DNA of 64,000 bases from NCBI GenBank assembly GCA_963824195.1, contig CAWGOJ010000018.1, positions 1 through 64,000 of the forward strand. The letters run 5' to 3'. The notes under the pieces were generated by a model. It was not told where the DNA came from. It saw only the letters and a list, made by a program, of their open reading frames with translations, and did not search any database. Shown here one piece after another: positions 16,529 to 24,462 of this stretch (position 1 is the first letter of the stretch; the number at the start of each line of letters is the position of its first letter). The translations under genes and the position numbers were made by a program. The DNA is from Bog-473 sp963824195. Its GTDB lineage: Bacteria > Actinomycetota > Acidimicrobiia > Acidimicrobiales > RAAP-2.

Positions 16529-17499
16529 TGGCCGGCTCGGGGATCCTCGGCCGGGTGCGGTCGGCACGCTTCCCCCTGGTCGCGCCCTCGTGGCCCACCA
16601 CGGTCGAGCGGCCCGACCCCGAGCGCAAGGTCGGGCTGGACTACGACAACGAGTGGTCCCGCCGCTATCCGGTCCGGCTGGCCCGGGCCGTGGTCATGGA
16701 CAACGTCACCCGGCCCGCAGCGCGGTTGCTGGCGCCGGCGACCGTGCGCGGCTTGGAGCACCTGCAGCACGTCGAAGGGCCCGTGATCTTCGCGGCCAAC
16801 CATGCCAGCCACATCGACACGCCCCTGCTACTCACGACGCTGCCGGTGGAGCTCCGCCACCGCACCATCGTCGCGGCCGCCTCGGACTACTTCTTCGACC
16901 GCACCTGGAAGTCGGTGCTGTGGTCGTTCGCCCTGGCGGCCATCCCCATTGAGCGGAGCAAGGTGAGCCGCAGGTCGGCCGACACGGCCGCCCAGGTCAT
17001 TGAGGACGGCTGGAACCTCGTCATCTTCCCAGAAGGTGGGCGCTCGCCCGACGGCTGGACCCAGCCCTTCCACGGCGGGGCCGCCTACCTGGCCCGGCGC
17101 ACCGGGCGCCCCGTGATCCCGGTGTACCTCCACGGCACCCGCCACGTGCTGCCCAAGACGGCGGAGTCGGGGGCGAGGGCACCCGGAGGCTCCGGCACCG
17201 AGTCACGTCTCGGCGGCCGCCTGCGGCGCTCCCCCATCGCCGTGCTGTTCGGGGCACCCATGACGCCTGACGAGGGCGAGAGCGCCCGCCGTTTCTCGGG
17301 CCGGGTTGAGGCTGCCGTCGCCACACTGTCACGCGAAGTCCACTCCGACTGGTGGCAGGCTCGGCGCGCGGTCAGCGCGGTCGCGCCCGTGGACGGTGCC
17401 GAGACGGCCCACCGGGGCCCCGATGCCGCGGCCTGGCGCCGCGCCTGGGCGCTCGACGATCCGCCGTCCCGCCGGGGCGACAAGGAGTGGCCCGACTGA
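16528..17499 (+). CDS. PlsC-type 1-acylglycerol-phosphate acyltransferase
   Basis: 323 residues with acyltransferase block I NHASHIDTPLLL (H-x4-D), a later RSKVSRRSAD region, block III VIFPEGGRSPDG and block IV PVIPVYLHG. Enzymes of this family transfer an acyl group from acyl-CoA or acyl-ACP to lysophosphatidate or related hydroxyl acceptors at the membrane. The ATG overlaps the LarA-like stop by one base. As the last gene of the TetR-controlled operon it suggests that the product is an acylated, glycerol-like lipid. The C-terminal tail after about residue 280 is Arg/Ala/Asp-rich and of unknown use. Confidence 0.85.
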   Translation: MAGSGILGRVRSARFPLVAPSWPTTVERPDPERKVGLDYDNEWSRRYPVRLARAVVMDNVTRPAARLLAPATVRGLEHLQHVEGPVIFAANHASHIDTPLLLTTLPVELRHRTIVAAASDYFFDRTWKSVLWSFALAAIPIERSKVSRRSADTAAQVIEDGWNLVIFPEGGRSPDGWTQPFHGGAAYLARRTGRPVIPVYLHGTRHVLPKTAESGARAPGGSGTESRLGGRLRRSPIAVLFGAPMTPDEGESARRFSGRVEAAVATLSREVHSDWWQARRAVSAVAPVDGAETAHRGPDAAAWRRAWALDDPPSRRGDKEWPD

Positions 17500-17650
17500 C
17501 CGGGAGCTCGTGCCTCGCTCAACCAGCGCCAGCCCCTGCTCGTCCTCCACGACGAGCGGTCCGCCTCGAGTCGCTGCCAGGCCGCTCCGTTCCCCCCAAC
17601 AAGTCACCCCCAAAGGCCGGGCCGCACGCGCCGCGTGCCAAGCTGACCGC

Positions 17651-18175
17651 ATGCAACCCGACCGCACCATCGCGGGCCCGCGTGCGGGGATCCGCTGGTT
17701 CCTGGCGGGCTACGCCGGTGTCGCGGGGTTCCTTCTCCTCGAGGCGACCGTGCGGCAGCCGGGGTCGGCCTCCGATCTGCAGGCGTCCAAGGAGGACGCC
17801 GGGAGCACCCGTGGGATCGTCACGGCATACCTGCTCGCCGCGCTGAGCGCCCCCGCGGTGCGCCGGTTGCGGGTACGCCCGCTTCCCGCCGTCTGCGCAC
17901 CGCTGGGACTTGGTGTCCTGGCGGCCGGGCTGGCGCTTCGCATGTGGTCGATGCAGACCCTGTCGGAGGCTTACTCGCGCACGTTGCGCGTGACGAATGA
18001 GCAGAGCGTGACCGACGAGGGGCCTTACCGCCACATCCGACACCCCGGCTACCTCGGTTCGCTGCTCATCTGGTCCGGGTTCGCCCTGTCCTCGGGCAGC
18101 CTGCTCGACCGTGACCTCCCCGGCTACGGGGACTACCGCGGCCACACGAAGAAGCGGGTCCCGGGACTCTGGTAG
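17651..18175 (+). CDS. Isoprenylcysteine methyltransferase-like membrane protein, internally shortened
   Basis: 174 residues with N-terminal hydrophobic segments (WFLAGYAGVAGFLLLEATV and LGLGVLAAGLALRMWSM) and the ICMT/NnrU-type SAM-binding block TDEGPYRHIRHPGYLGSLLIWSGFAL split over two blocks. Relatives then carry a membrane hairpin and an R-x-EE-x-x-L motif about 30-35 residues before the terminal Y-x-x-Y-x-x-x-T-K-R-x-x-PG-x-W. Here LSSGSLLDRD jumps straight to YGDYRGHTKKRVPGLW. The deletion is in frame, so the protein can still be made, but the Glu pair is gone and activity is doubtful. Start at ATG 17651, 151 bp after plsC. Confidence 0.65.
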   Translation: MQPDRTIAGPRAGIRWFLAGYAGVAGFLLLEATVRQPGSASDLQASKEDAGSTRGIVTAYLLAALSAPAVRRLRVRPLPAVCAPLGLGVLAAGLALRMWSMQTLSEAYSRTLRVTNEQSVTDEGPYRHIRHPGYLGSLLIWSGFALSSGSLLDRDLPGYGDYRGHTKKRVPGLW

Positions 18176-18182
18176 CGCGCCG

Positions 18183-18662
18183 TCAGCCCGGGAGCAGCGA
18201 GCGCGAGACGAGGATCATCGTCTCGGCCAGACCGGCCTCGCGATGCACCAGACCCGCCTGGTAGTCGGGGTCCCGGATCATGTCGACGAAGGCGGCCACG
18301 TCGAGATACTGCATGACCGCGACCTGGTCCCAACGTCCGGTCTGTCCGATCAGTACCTGACAGACGTCGTTGTAGAGCGTGAGCTCGCCCCCGCGGCGCA
18401 GCACGTGCCCGAGCGCGATCGCTCCGTAGCGGCCGTATGCCTCGGCTCCCGAGAGGCCCGCTTCCGCCAGTTCATGGCCCTCCGGGTAATCCGCACGGCC
18501 GCGGTAGGCCAAGAGGTTCACGAACTGCAAGGGGCCTTCGTGACCGGACTGGAGCAGCGTGCGCAGTTGCGATTCGTTCGGATTGATGCCGCCCATGCCG
18601 TGCGCGCCCAATTCGCGGATCACGGCCTCCGTGTCGTCGGCACTCCATCGTGGCAATTCCAC
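18183..18662 (-). CDS. DUF1330-like protein
   Basis: About 159 residues. Central LQFVNLLAYRGRADYPEG, ALGHVLRRGGELTLYNDV, WDQVAVMQYLDVAAFVDMIRDPDYQAG (in pieces) and ETMILVSRSL give the DUF1330 pattern of a small dimeric alpha/beta barrel of unknown function. I place the start at GTG 18662, close after GGGAGG; the frame is open further upstream but into the opposite-strand hydrolase gene with no family match. It converges on the ICMT-like gene with a 7-bp gap and is divergent from the metallo-hydrolase. Confidence 0.65.
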   Translation of the reverse strand: MELPRWSADDTEAVIRELGAHGMGGINPNESQLRTLLQSGHEGPLQFVNLLAYRGRADYPEGHELAEAGLSGAEAYGRYGAIALGHVLRRGGELTLYNDVCQVLIGQTGRWDQVAVMQYLDVAAFVDMIRDPDYQAGLVHREAGLAETMILVSRSLLPG

Positions 18663-18752
18663 ACCCTCCCGAGCCGCGCTCCCTGCTGCAGCATGGTAGC
18701 AACGGTGCCATGCTGCTCCGGGCGCGTGCGACACCCGACCGAGAGGAGCCCA

Positions 18753-19586
18753 ATGCAGACGATCGTCCTCGGCAGCGGTAGCCCGCTTCCCGATGCGGAG
18801 CGTGCCGGACCCTCCACCTTGGTCCGCACGGAGCTCGGTGACCTGCTGTTCGACTGCGGGCGAGGCGTCCTCATCCGCGCCGCGGCCGCCGGCTCGAGCG
18901 CAGGGGCCCTGCGCGGCCTGTTCCTGACCCACCTGCACAGCGATCACACGACCGATCTCAACGACGTCTTCACATCTCGTTGGGTGACGTCATTCCAGCC
19001 CAACCCACTCCCCGTGTTCGGCCCGCACGGCAGCAGCCGGCTGCTCCAGGCGACGGAGGCGATGCTCGAGCTCGACATCGGCTACCGCCTGGCCCACCAC
19101 GCGGACCTTCAGTGGCGCCCGTCGGCCGACGTCACCGAGTGCGAGCGTGGTCTGGTGCTCGAGGGGGGATCGGTACGCGTCACGGCCGCCCCCACCGACC
19201 ACGCACCGGTGCGCCCCACCGTCGGGTACCGGATTGAGGAGGGCGGCGCATCCGTCGTGATCGCAGGCGACACCGTCCCGTGCCCGGGCCTCGACGAGCT
19301 GTGCGCAGGGGCCGACGTGCTCGTCCACACCGTCGTCCGCCGCGACCTGATCGAGCCGCTCGGTCTGGCCAGGCTGACCGACGTCTTGGACTACCACTCC
19401 TCCGTGGAGGACGCCGCCCGGACGGCCGCCCGCAACGACGTCGGCACCCTCGTCCTGACGCACCTCGTGCCCGCACCACAACCCGGTACGGAGGACGAGT
19501 GGGTCGCTCTGGCGAAGGAGCACTTCGGCGGCACGGTCGTGGTGGCGAAGGATCTCCTCTCCCTCGAGGTCGCCCGCTCGGCGTGA
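18753..19586 (+). CDS. Metallo-beta-lactamase fold hydrolase (RNase Z/arylsulfatase-like)
   Basis: 277 residues with the zinc-binding motif THLHSDHTTD (HxHxDH) at about residues 60-70, an upstream LLFDCGRGVLIRA, a third His in TDHAPVRPTVGY, Asp in VVIAGDTVPC and a final His in LVLTHLVP. The order fits RNase Z and related phosphodiesterase/arylsulfatase members. The short length and lack of the usual RNase Z exosite arm make a general esterase or phosphodiesterase as likely as tRNA processing. GAGAGGAG lies shortly before ATG 18753. The stop overlaps the following methyltransferase start (GTGA). Confidence 0.8.
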   Translation: MQTIVLGSGSPLPDAERAGPSTLVRTELGDLLFDCGRGVLIRAAAAGSSAGALRGLFLTHLHSDHTTDLNDVFTSRWVTSFQPNPLPVFGPHGSSRLLQATEAMLELDIGYRLAHHADLQWRPSADVTECERGLVLEGGSVRVTAAPTDHAPVRPTVGYRIEEGGASVVIAGDTVPCPGLDELCAGADVLVHTVVRRDLIEPLGLARLTDVLDYHSSVEDAARTAARNDVGTLVLTHLVPAPQPGTEDEWVALAKEHFGGTVVVAKDLLSLEVARSA

Positions 19587-20401
19587 CGCGGGATCCCGAT
19601 GCGTTCCGCGAGGCCTCCGGCTACTACATGGCGGGGCGGCCTCCCTATTCGCGTCAGCTCCTGGCGACGCTCCGGCGCGAGCTCCCGCTCGACGGACACG
19701 GACGCCTGCTCGACGTCGGCTGCGGACCGGGGGTCCTCACGGTCGAGCTGGCCTCGGACTTCGACGAGTCGGTCGCCGTCGACCCCGATCCCGGGATGCT
19801 CGCCGAGGGCCGGCGCCGGGCGGAGACAGCCGGGCTGAGCGCCATCCGTTGGGCCCGGGGGGTGGCCGAGGATCTGGCCAGCCTCGCCACCGGCCCCTGC
19901 CGGCTGGTGACGTTCGGTCAGTCGTACCACTGGACAGCAGGCGTGCCGGTGCTCGACGCGGTGCACGAACTCCTCGAACCGGGGGGCGCCGTGGCGCTGA
20001 TCGGCCACTGCGCCGAGGGTCGGCCCGAGCCTCCGGGGCCGGCGCGCCCTCGCATCCCCGAGGTCGAGATCATGGCGCTCGTGAAGCAGTTCGCCCACGA
20101 AGACCCGTCGCTACCGGCCAAGCGGGGCGGGGCGACACCGCACCGCTACGAAGCGGACCTGCGCGCATCACTCTTCGGCCACTGCCGGACGGTCTATGCG
20201 CCGGGCCGACCGGACATCGTCCGCGACGTGGACTCGATCGTGGCGGGCTACTACTCCACGTCCTACGCCGCGCCACGCCGCTTCGGCGACTCGAGGGCGG
20301 CCTTCGAGGCCGCGCTGCGTGAGCTGCTGCGGGAGCACTCTCCCGAGGGCTTGTTCTGGGACTGGCCGGGCGACACGGAGATCGTGCTGGCCACCACGTA
20401 G
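19583..20401 (+). CDS. Class I SAM-dependent methyltransferase
   Basis: 272 residues; motif I is LLDVGCGPGVLTVEL at about residue 45, followed by acidic strand-2 VAVDPDPGML, then LVTFGQSYHW and LLEPGGAVALIGH. This is the ubiquinone/menaquinone or small-molecule methyltransferase fold; the substrate cannot be read from the sequence. The GTG start overlaps the stop of the metallo-hydrolase, so the two are co-translated. It ends converging on a YccF gene. Confidence 0.8.
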   Translation: MTRDPDAFREASGYYMAGRPPYSRQLLATLRRELPLDGHGRLLDVGCGPGVLTVELASDFDESVAVDPDPGMLAEGRRRAETAGLSAIRWARGVAEDLASLATGPCRLVTFGQSYHWTAGVPVLDAVHELLEPGGAVALIGHCAEGRPEPPGPARPRIPEVEIMALVKQFAHEDPSLPAKRGGATPHRYEADLRASLFGHCRTVYAPGRPDIVRDVDSIVAGYYSTSYAAPRRFGDSRAAFEAALRELLREHSPEGLFWDWPGDTEIVLATT

Positions 20402-20412
20402 CAACGGGGTGG

Positions 20413-20820
20413 TCAGAAGGCGATGGCACCCAGCTGGGCGCGTGGGTCGCTCGTCGCCACGATCTCCTTGCCGAGCGGTGCGATGGCGACGGCGGCCAGC
20501 TTGAAGTTCCCCAGCCCGAGGGGGATGCCGATGATGGTCAGGCAGAGCACCAGCCCCAGGACGACGTGCGCCAGGGCCATCCACACGCCCACCAGGACGA
20601 ACCAGATGACGTTGGCCACCGCGGAGGGCGCGCCCGCCTCGGGCTTGCGCACCAGCGCCCGTCCGAACGGCCACACCACGAAGGCGGAGAGGCGAAAGCA
20701 CGCCACGCCGAAGGGAATCGTGATGACCAGCAGACAGAGCACGATTCCGGCGATGGCGTAGCCGATGGCGAGCCACAGGCCCGAGAGGACGAACCACAGC
20801 ACGTTCAGCAGTGTCCGCAT
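20413..20820 (-). CDS. yccF: YccF-domain inner membrane protein
   Basis: 135 residues made of two similar halves, each starting with a hydrophobic segment and ending with a conserved turn: NVLWFVLSGLWLAIGY ... ITIPFGVACFRLSAFVVWPFGR and NVIWFVLVGVWMALAH ... IIGIPLGLGNFKLAAVAIAPLGK. The internal duplication, two Trp-Phe-Val-Leu starts and IPxG motifs are diagnostic of the YccF (DUF307) family. Function is unknown; it is a small integral membrane protein. It stands just downstream of gatD on the same strand (15-bp gap), possibly the last gene of that operon. Confidence 0.85.
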   Translation of the reverse strand: MRTLLNVLWFVLSGLWLAIGYAIAGIVLCLLVITIPFGVACFRLSAFVVWPFGRALVRKPEAGAPSAVANVIWFVLVGVWMALAHVVLGLVLCLTIIGIPLGLGNFKLAAVAIAPLGKEIVATSDPRAQLGAIAF

Positions 20821-20835
20821 GCGTCTCGCCTCCGT

Positions 20836-21573
20836 CTACTTCCGCCCGCGCAGTCGCAACTTGCGGCGCCCGACGCCGAGCCGCTCGTCGCGCAGGCTCT
20901 CCGACGCCGAGTCGTCGAGTGGCTCGAGATCGGCGTCAGCGAGCGCCCAGGAGAGCAGCAGGTCGGCCAGCGCCGGATTGCGCGCCAGCACCGGACCGTG
21001 CAGGTAGGTCCCGACCACTCGGCCGCCGACAGCCCCCTCGCCGCCGCCGTCGCCGTTGCCGATGCCGGAGATGACCCGACCCAACGCGACGGTGCCCTCC
21101 CCCAGCCTCGTGCGGCCGCCGTGGTTCTCGAATCCCGTGAGTACGGGGAGACCCTCGATGCCCTCGGGCTCGGCCACCACCTCGCCCACTGCACGCGGGC
21201 CCGTTCCCTTCACGGTCTCGACGTCGAGGAGCCCCACGCCCTCGTGGGGCTCGCCGTCAGCACCGGGGAAGCTCCGCCCCACCACCTGGAAGCCGGCGCA
21301 CACCGCCAGGACCACGGCACCGCCCGCCACCCGCCGGGCCAGCGTCCCGTCGTCGATGAGCATGCGGGCGGCGCGAACCTGCGGCCCGTCCTCGCCCCCG
21401 CCGAGGCAATAGATGTCGGCCTCGGGTAGCGCGTGGTCGGATGCCGCCTGCAGCAGCTCGGCGTCCCGGCCCCGCCACTCGGCGCGCCGGACGAGGATGA
21501 GCCCGTTGCCCCCATCCCCGTACGTGCCCAGCAGGTCGGGGTAGACCACAGCGACGCGCAGCGGTCCGCTCAC
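20836..21573 (-). CDS. gatD: Lipid II isoglutaminyl synthase, glutaminase subunit GatD
   Basis: 245 residues of a class I glutamine amidotransferase fold: RVAVVYPDLLGTYGDGGN at the N-terminus, nucleophile elbow VLAVCAGFQVVG (catalytic Cys), and catalytic His in VVGTYLHGPVLARNP. GatD releases ammonia from glutamine and passes it to MurT, which amidates the D-Glu of lipid II. The start GTG 21573 overlaps the murT stop by 4 bp, the order (murT then gatD) seen in other actinobacteria and firmicutes. The protein acts in the cytoplasm at the membrane face. Confidence 0.9.
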   Translation of the reverse strand: MSGPLRVAVVYPDLLGTYGDGGNGLILVRRAEWRGRDAELLQAASDHALPEADIYCLGGGEDGPQVRAARMLIDDGTLARRVAGGAVVLAVCAGFQVVGRSFPGADGEPHEGVGLLDVETVKGTGPRAVGEVVAEPEGIEGLPVLTGFENHGGRTRLGEGTVALGRVISGIGNGDGGGEGAVGGRVVGTYLHGPVLARNPALADLLLSWALADADLEPLDDSASESLRDERLGVGRRKLRLRGRK

Positions 21574-22805
21574 TGCGGCGCCCCGAGGAGGTCGTGGAAC
21601 GCCGTGTAGTTCCCGATCACGTCGACGACCGCGCCGGTGCCGTCGGCCGCCTTCGCCACGGCCTGGACCGGGTCGGGCTCCGTCGTGTGCGTCACACCCG
21701 CGTAGTGCAGGCGGACGGAGAGATCGCGGAAGCGGTCTCCGGTGGCCACCACGGCACGACCGACCAGCCGCTCGTAGGGCACGTCCCACAGCCAGCTGGG
21801 GTCCGCTCCGTCAGCCACCCGCGCGTTGATGCTGACCACCAGGGGTGCGTCCGACCCGGCCACCAGGTCGAGCAGCTCGTCCCACCCGGCGGGGTTCTTG
21901 GCCAGCATGAGGCGGGCCTGCACCGCGCCGAAGGAGCGCACGGTGAAGCGGCCGGCCACCTGCTCGACGTGCTCCATCGCCTCGAGCGCCGTGAACGCGT
22001 CGACGCCACACGCTTCGGCCGCGACCGTCGCCATGAGCGCATTGGCCTGGTTGAACCGACCCGGCAGCGTCAGCCGAACCGGGTGCGTCCTGCCGTCGGC
22101 CCACACCCCGCCCGACGCACCGTCCGCCGAGAGCACGAGCGTCGCCTCCGGCTCCGGGCGGGCGAAGCCACACCCCGCGCACGACCACCCCGCCTCGTTG
22201 AACTCGATGCGACCCTCACAGGCCGGACAGCCCACCGCATCGAGTTGCCAGCGCAGGCCGGCTCCCACCCAATGCACGTCACGGGCCACGCCCGCGCTCC
22301 AGGCCACGAGCGGGTCGTCAGCGTTGGCGACGACATGGGTGTGCGGCGCCGCGGCCAGTGCCGCCCGCCAGCGACCCGCCACCATGCGCACCTCGTTCGT
22401 GCGGTCGAGCTGATCCCGGGACAGGTTCAGCAGCACGACGACGGCGGCCGTCGTTGCGGTGAGCACCCGCGGCAGGTAGACCTCGTCCACCTCGAGGACG
22501 GCGTGCGCGGCGTGCGACCCGGCGAGCGCGGCAACGTGCCCCGGCGGCATGTTCGACCCCGTCTCGTTGCTCACGACCGCGTCACCCGTGGCGCCGAGGG
22601 CAACCGTCAGCAGGCGCGTCGTCGTGGTCTTTCCGTTCGTCCCCGTGACGAGCGCCACCTGTCGCCCGGCGCTCAGGTGCTCGAGGAGCTTCGGGTCGAG
22701 CCGGAGCCCGGCCCGGCCTCCGGCAACGGTTCCCTGGCCGCGACCCAGGCGGCGCGACGCCGCGTTGACGGCGCGGGTGGTCGCGCTGGCGAGCCGCGCC
22801 CTCAC
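21570..22805 (-). CDS. murT: Lipid II isoglutaminyl synthase, MurT subunit
   Basis: 411 residues: Mur-ligase P-loop VTGTNGKTTTTRL, EVDEVYLPRVL, a four-Cys zinc ribbon (CPAC ... CAGC) inserted in the central domain as in other MurT proteins, then the DUF1727 C-terminal domain with GRFNQANALMA and ending GNYTAFHDLLGAPQ. With GatD it converts D-Glu to D-isoglutamine in lipid II, using ATP. The chosen GTG 22805 overlaps the preceding gene's stop and leaves the normal family length. The operon order HAD-PlsC, MurT, GatD ties it to envelope synthesis. Confidence 0.92.
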   Translation of the reverse strand: MRARLASATTRAVNAASRRLGRGQGTVAGGRAGLRLDPKLLEHLSAGRQVALVTGTNGKTTTTRLLTVALGATGDAVVSNETGSNMPPGHVAALAGSHAAHAVLEVDEVYLPRVLTATTAAVVVLLNLSRDQLDRTNEVRMVAGRWRAALAAAPHTHVVANADDPLVAWSAGVARDVHWVGAGLRWQLDAVGCPACEGRIEFNEAGWSCAGCGFARPEPEATLVLSADGASGGVWADGRTHPVRLTLPGRFNQANALMATVAAEACGVDAFTALEAMEHVEQVAGRFTVRSFGAVQARLMLAKNPAGWDELLDLVAGSDAPLVVSINARVADGADPSWLWDVPYERLVGRAVVATGDRFRDLSVRLHYAGVTHTTEPDPVQAVAKAADGTGAVVDVIGNYTAFHDLLGAPQ

Positions 22806-24205
22806 CGAGGCGGCTTGGTGCGCGCCAGCTCCTCGGCTGTCGGCTCGTGGCGCACCCGCGACTCCGGAGGCAGCAACGCGCTGATGGCCTGCATGATCGT
22901 CTCGGTGTCCACTTTGGCGTCGGTGAGCGACAGGGGCACGGGCTTGCCCACCCGCACGCGCACCTTCGGTGGGTGGCGGACCAGGGTGAAGTCGGGAACG
23001 CGTGCGGAGCGGGGCCATACCTTCTCGGTCCCCCACAGCCCGACGGGGACGACGGTGGCGCCGGTCGAGGCCGCGAGGCGCGCCACGCCCGTCTTGCCGT
23101 GCAGCACGGGGTCGAAGAAGTCATGGCCACGCGGGATGGTCCCCTGCGGGGTCACGATGACCACCTCGCCCGCCTTGAGCGCGGCCTCGACATCGCGCAG
23201 CGGCTGGCCCGACCCGCTCCCGCGGTCCACCGCGATGCCCCCGATGGCGCGCGCGATCGGGCCGACCACGGGTGCGTCGAAGATCTCCTTCTTGCCGAGG
23301 AAGCGCACCGGCCGGCCGATGGCGCGGGCGACGAGGGCGAGCGCCGCCACGTCGAAGTAGCTCCGGTGGTTGGCGGCCAGCAGGACCGGACCGCGCGACG
23401 GCACGTTCTCGATCCCGGCGATGTCGAAGCGCGCGTAGGGAAAGGTCAGCTTGGTGACGAAGGGGCGGAGCATGTGGTAGGGCTCGAGCCCCACGACGCT
23501 CGGGACGCCCGGCGGCCGGTCCCAGTGCTCGACGGGCCAACGGCGGGCCGTGGCCACCACGGTGAGCGACGGATCGGGGTTCACGGCGTGGGGCGTGCCC
23601 ACGCTGGAGAGCAACGGCACGTCGAAGATGCTGTCGCTGCAGGCGTGGCAGTCGGCCAGGTCGATGCCCTTGTCGTCGGCCCACTCGCGCACGGCGCGCA
23701 GCTTGCCCGTCCCCCACACGAATCCCTCGTAGAGCCGACCGGTGTAGCGGCCGTCTTTGGTCTCGTAGGCGGTCGCGATCAGGTCATCGAAGCCGAGGGC
23801 CTCGGCGAAGGGGGCGATCATGTCGACGGGCGTGGTGGTCGAGAGCACGAGGCGGTGCCCCTCGGCCCGGAAGGCGGCCAGGCGCTGAGGAGCGAAAGGG
23901 GCGACCAGCTCGCTCAGCCCGGCCACGGCCCTGCGACCGGCCGCCTGGACCTGCTCCTGGCGCCAGCCCCGGGCCACCCGGGCGGCCGCCCGCACCAGGG
24001 ACATGGAGAGCAGGTTCTCACCGAAGCGGTCGTTGACGGCGTAGAGCAGCTTGTCCCCCGGCAGGGAGCGCCCCTCAGGGAGCACCCCCTCCCGCACGAG
24101 GGCCCGGTTCAGCACCTGGCCCGACGCCCGGCACAGCAGTGTCCGGTCGAGGTCGATGAAGACGGCGCTCGGGGCCACGGCTACGCAGCCTAAAGCAGTT
24201 CGCAC
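22802..24205 (-). CDS. HAD-IB hydrolase fused to a PlsC acyltransferase
   Basis: 467 residues. The N-terminal half is a HAD subfamily IB phosphatase with intact motif I FIDLDRTLLC (Asp-x-Asp), RLVLSTTTPVDM and CHACSDSIFDVPLLSSVG. The C-terminal half is an acyltransferase: NHRSYFDVAAL (H-x4-D), RFLGKKEIF, VTPQGTIPRG and VPVGLWGTE. Such fusions are known in actinobacteria and are thought to make or trim phosphatidic acid; specificity here is unknown. It is first in a tightly overlapping operon with murT and gatD. Unlike the other HAD protein in this window its catalytic Asp pair is complete. Confidence 0.85.
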   Translation of the reverse strand: MRTALGCVAVAPSAVFIDLDRTLLCRASGQVLNRALVREGVLPEGRSLPGDKLLYAVNDRFGENLLSMSLVRAAARVARGWRQEQVQAAGRRAVAGLSELVAPFAPQRLAAFRAEGHRLVLSTTTPVDMIAPFAEALGFDDLIATAYETKDGRYTGRLYEGFVWGTGKLRAVREWADDKGIDLADCHACSDSIFDVPLLSSVGTPHAVNPDPSLTVVATARRWPVEHWDRPPGVPSVVGLEPYHMLRPFVTKLTFPYARFDIAGIENVPSRGPVLLAANHRSYFDVAALALVARAIGRPVRFLGKKEIFDAPVVGPIARAIGGIAVDRGSGSGQPLRDVEAALKAGEVVIVTPQGTIPRGHDFFDPVLHGKTGVARLAASTGATVVPVGLWGTEKVWPRSARVPDFTLVRHPPKVRVRVGKPVPLSLTDAKVDTETIMQAISALLPPESRVRHEPTAEELARTKPPR

Positions 24206-24263
24206 ACCCCGCCCAGGGTGCCCGAGAGGTTCTCGAACCGGGCCAGAACGGGCCCGAAATTAG

Positions 24264-24300
24264 GAGAAGGGATCGCCGGGGGGGAGGGCGATCCCTTCTC
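24264..24300. promoter_or_regulatory. Perfect 14-bp stem hairpin between divergent genes
   Basis: GAGAAGGGATCGCC (24264-24277) and GGCGATCCCTTCTC (24287-24300) are exact reverse complements around a 9-base G-rich loop. There is no T run on either side, so it is a poor intrinsic terminator on sequence, and it lies between two divergent gene starts rather than after a gene. It may be a regulatory structure or the end of an unseen small transcript. Confidence 0.6.
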
Positions 24301-24404
24301 AAGACTCATCAGGGTTGGAGGGGGGGCTTCCAATTCCCTGCGGTCTGAGACCCATTTTGTCGGTACGTCGGCAATCAGTCAAGCAGCTTTAACAGATACT
24401 TCAT

Positions 24405-24419
24405 ATCAGTTATACTGAT
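24405..24419. promoter_or_regulatory. LysR-type binding site candidate
   Basis: ATCAGT-TAT-ACTGAT is a perfect inverted repeat containing the T-N11-A core (T24406 to A24418) known for LysR-type regulators. It lies 43 bp upstream of the LysR gene's preferred GTG start at 24463, suiting autoregulation. The AT-rich surroundings suggest the promoter is here too. Confidence 0.6.
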
Positions 24420-24462
24420 GAGTAACCGAACTCGGGCAAGCAGTCTCGGTAGGAGGAGCCAG

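Noticed and set aside
15311..16567. 418-residue open frame opposite the LarA-like gene
   Set aside because: His/Arg/Val/Asp-rich with no recognisable family; shadow of the real gene.
24418..24462. ATG 24418 as start of the LysR gene
   Set aside because: It falls inside the proposed binding site and has no ribosome site; the GTG at 24463 has a strong one and starts the domain at once.
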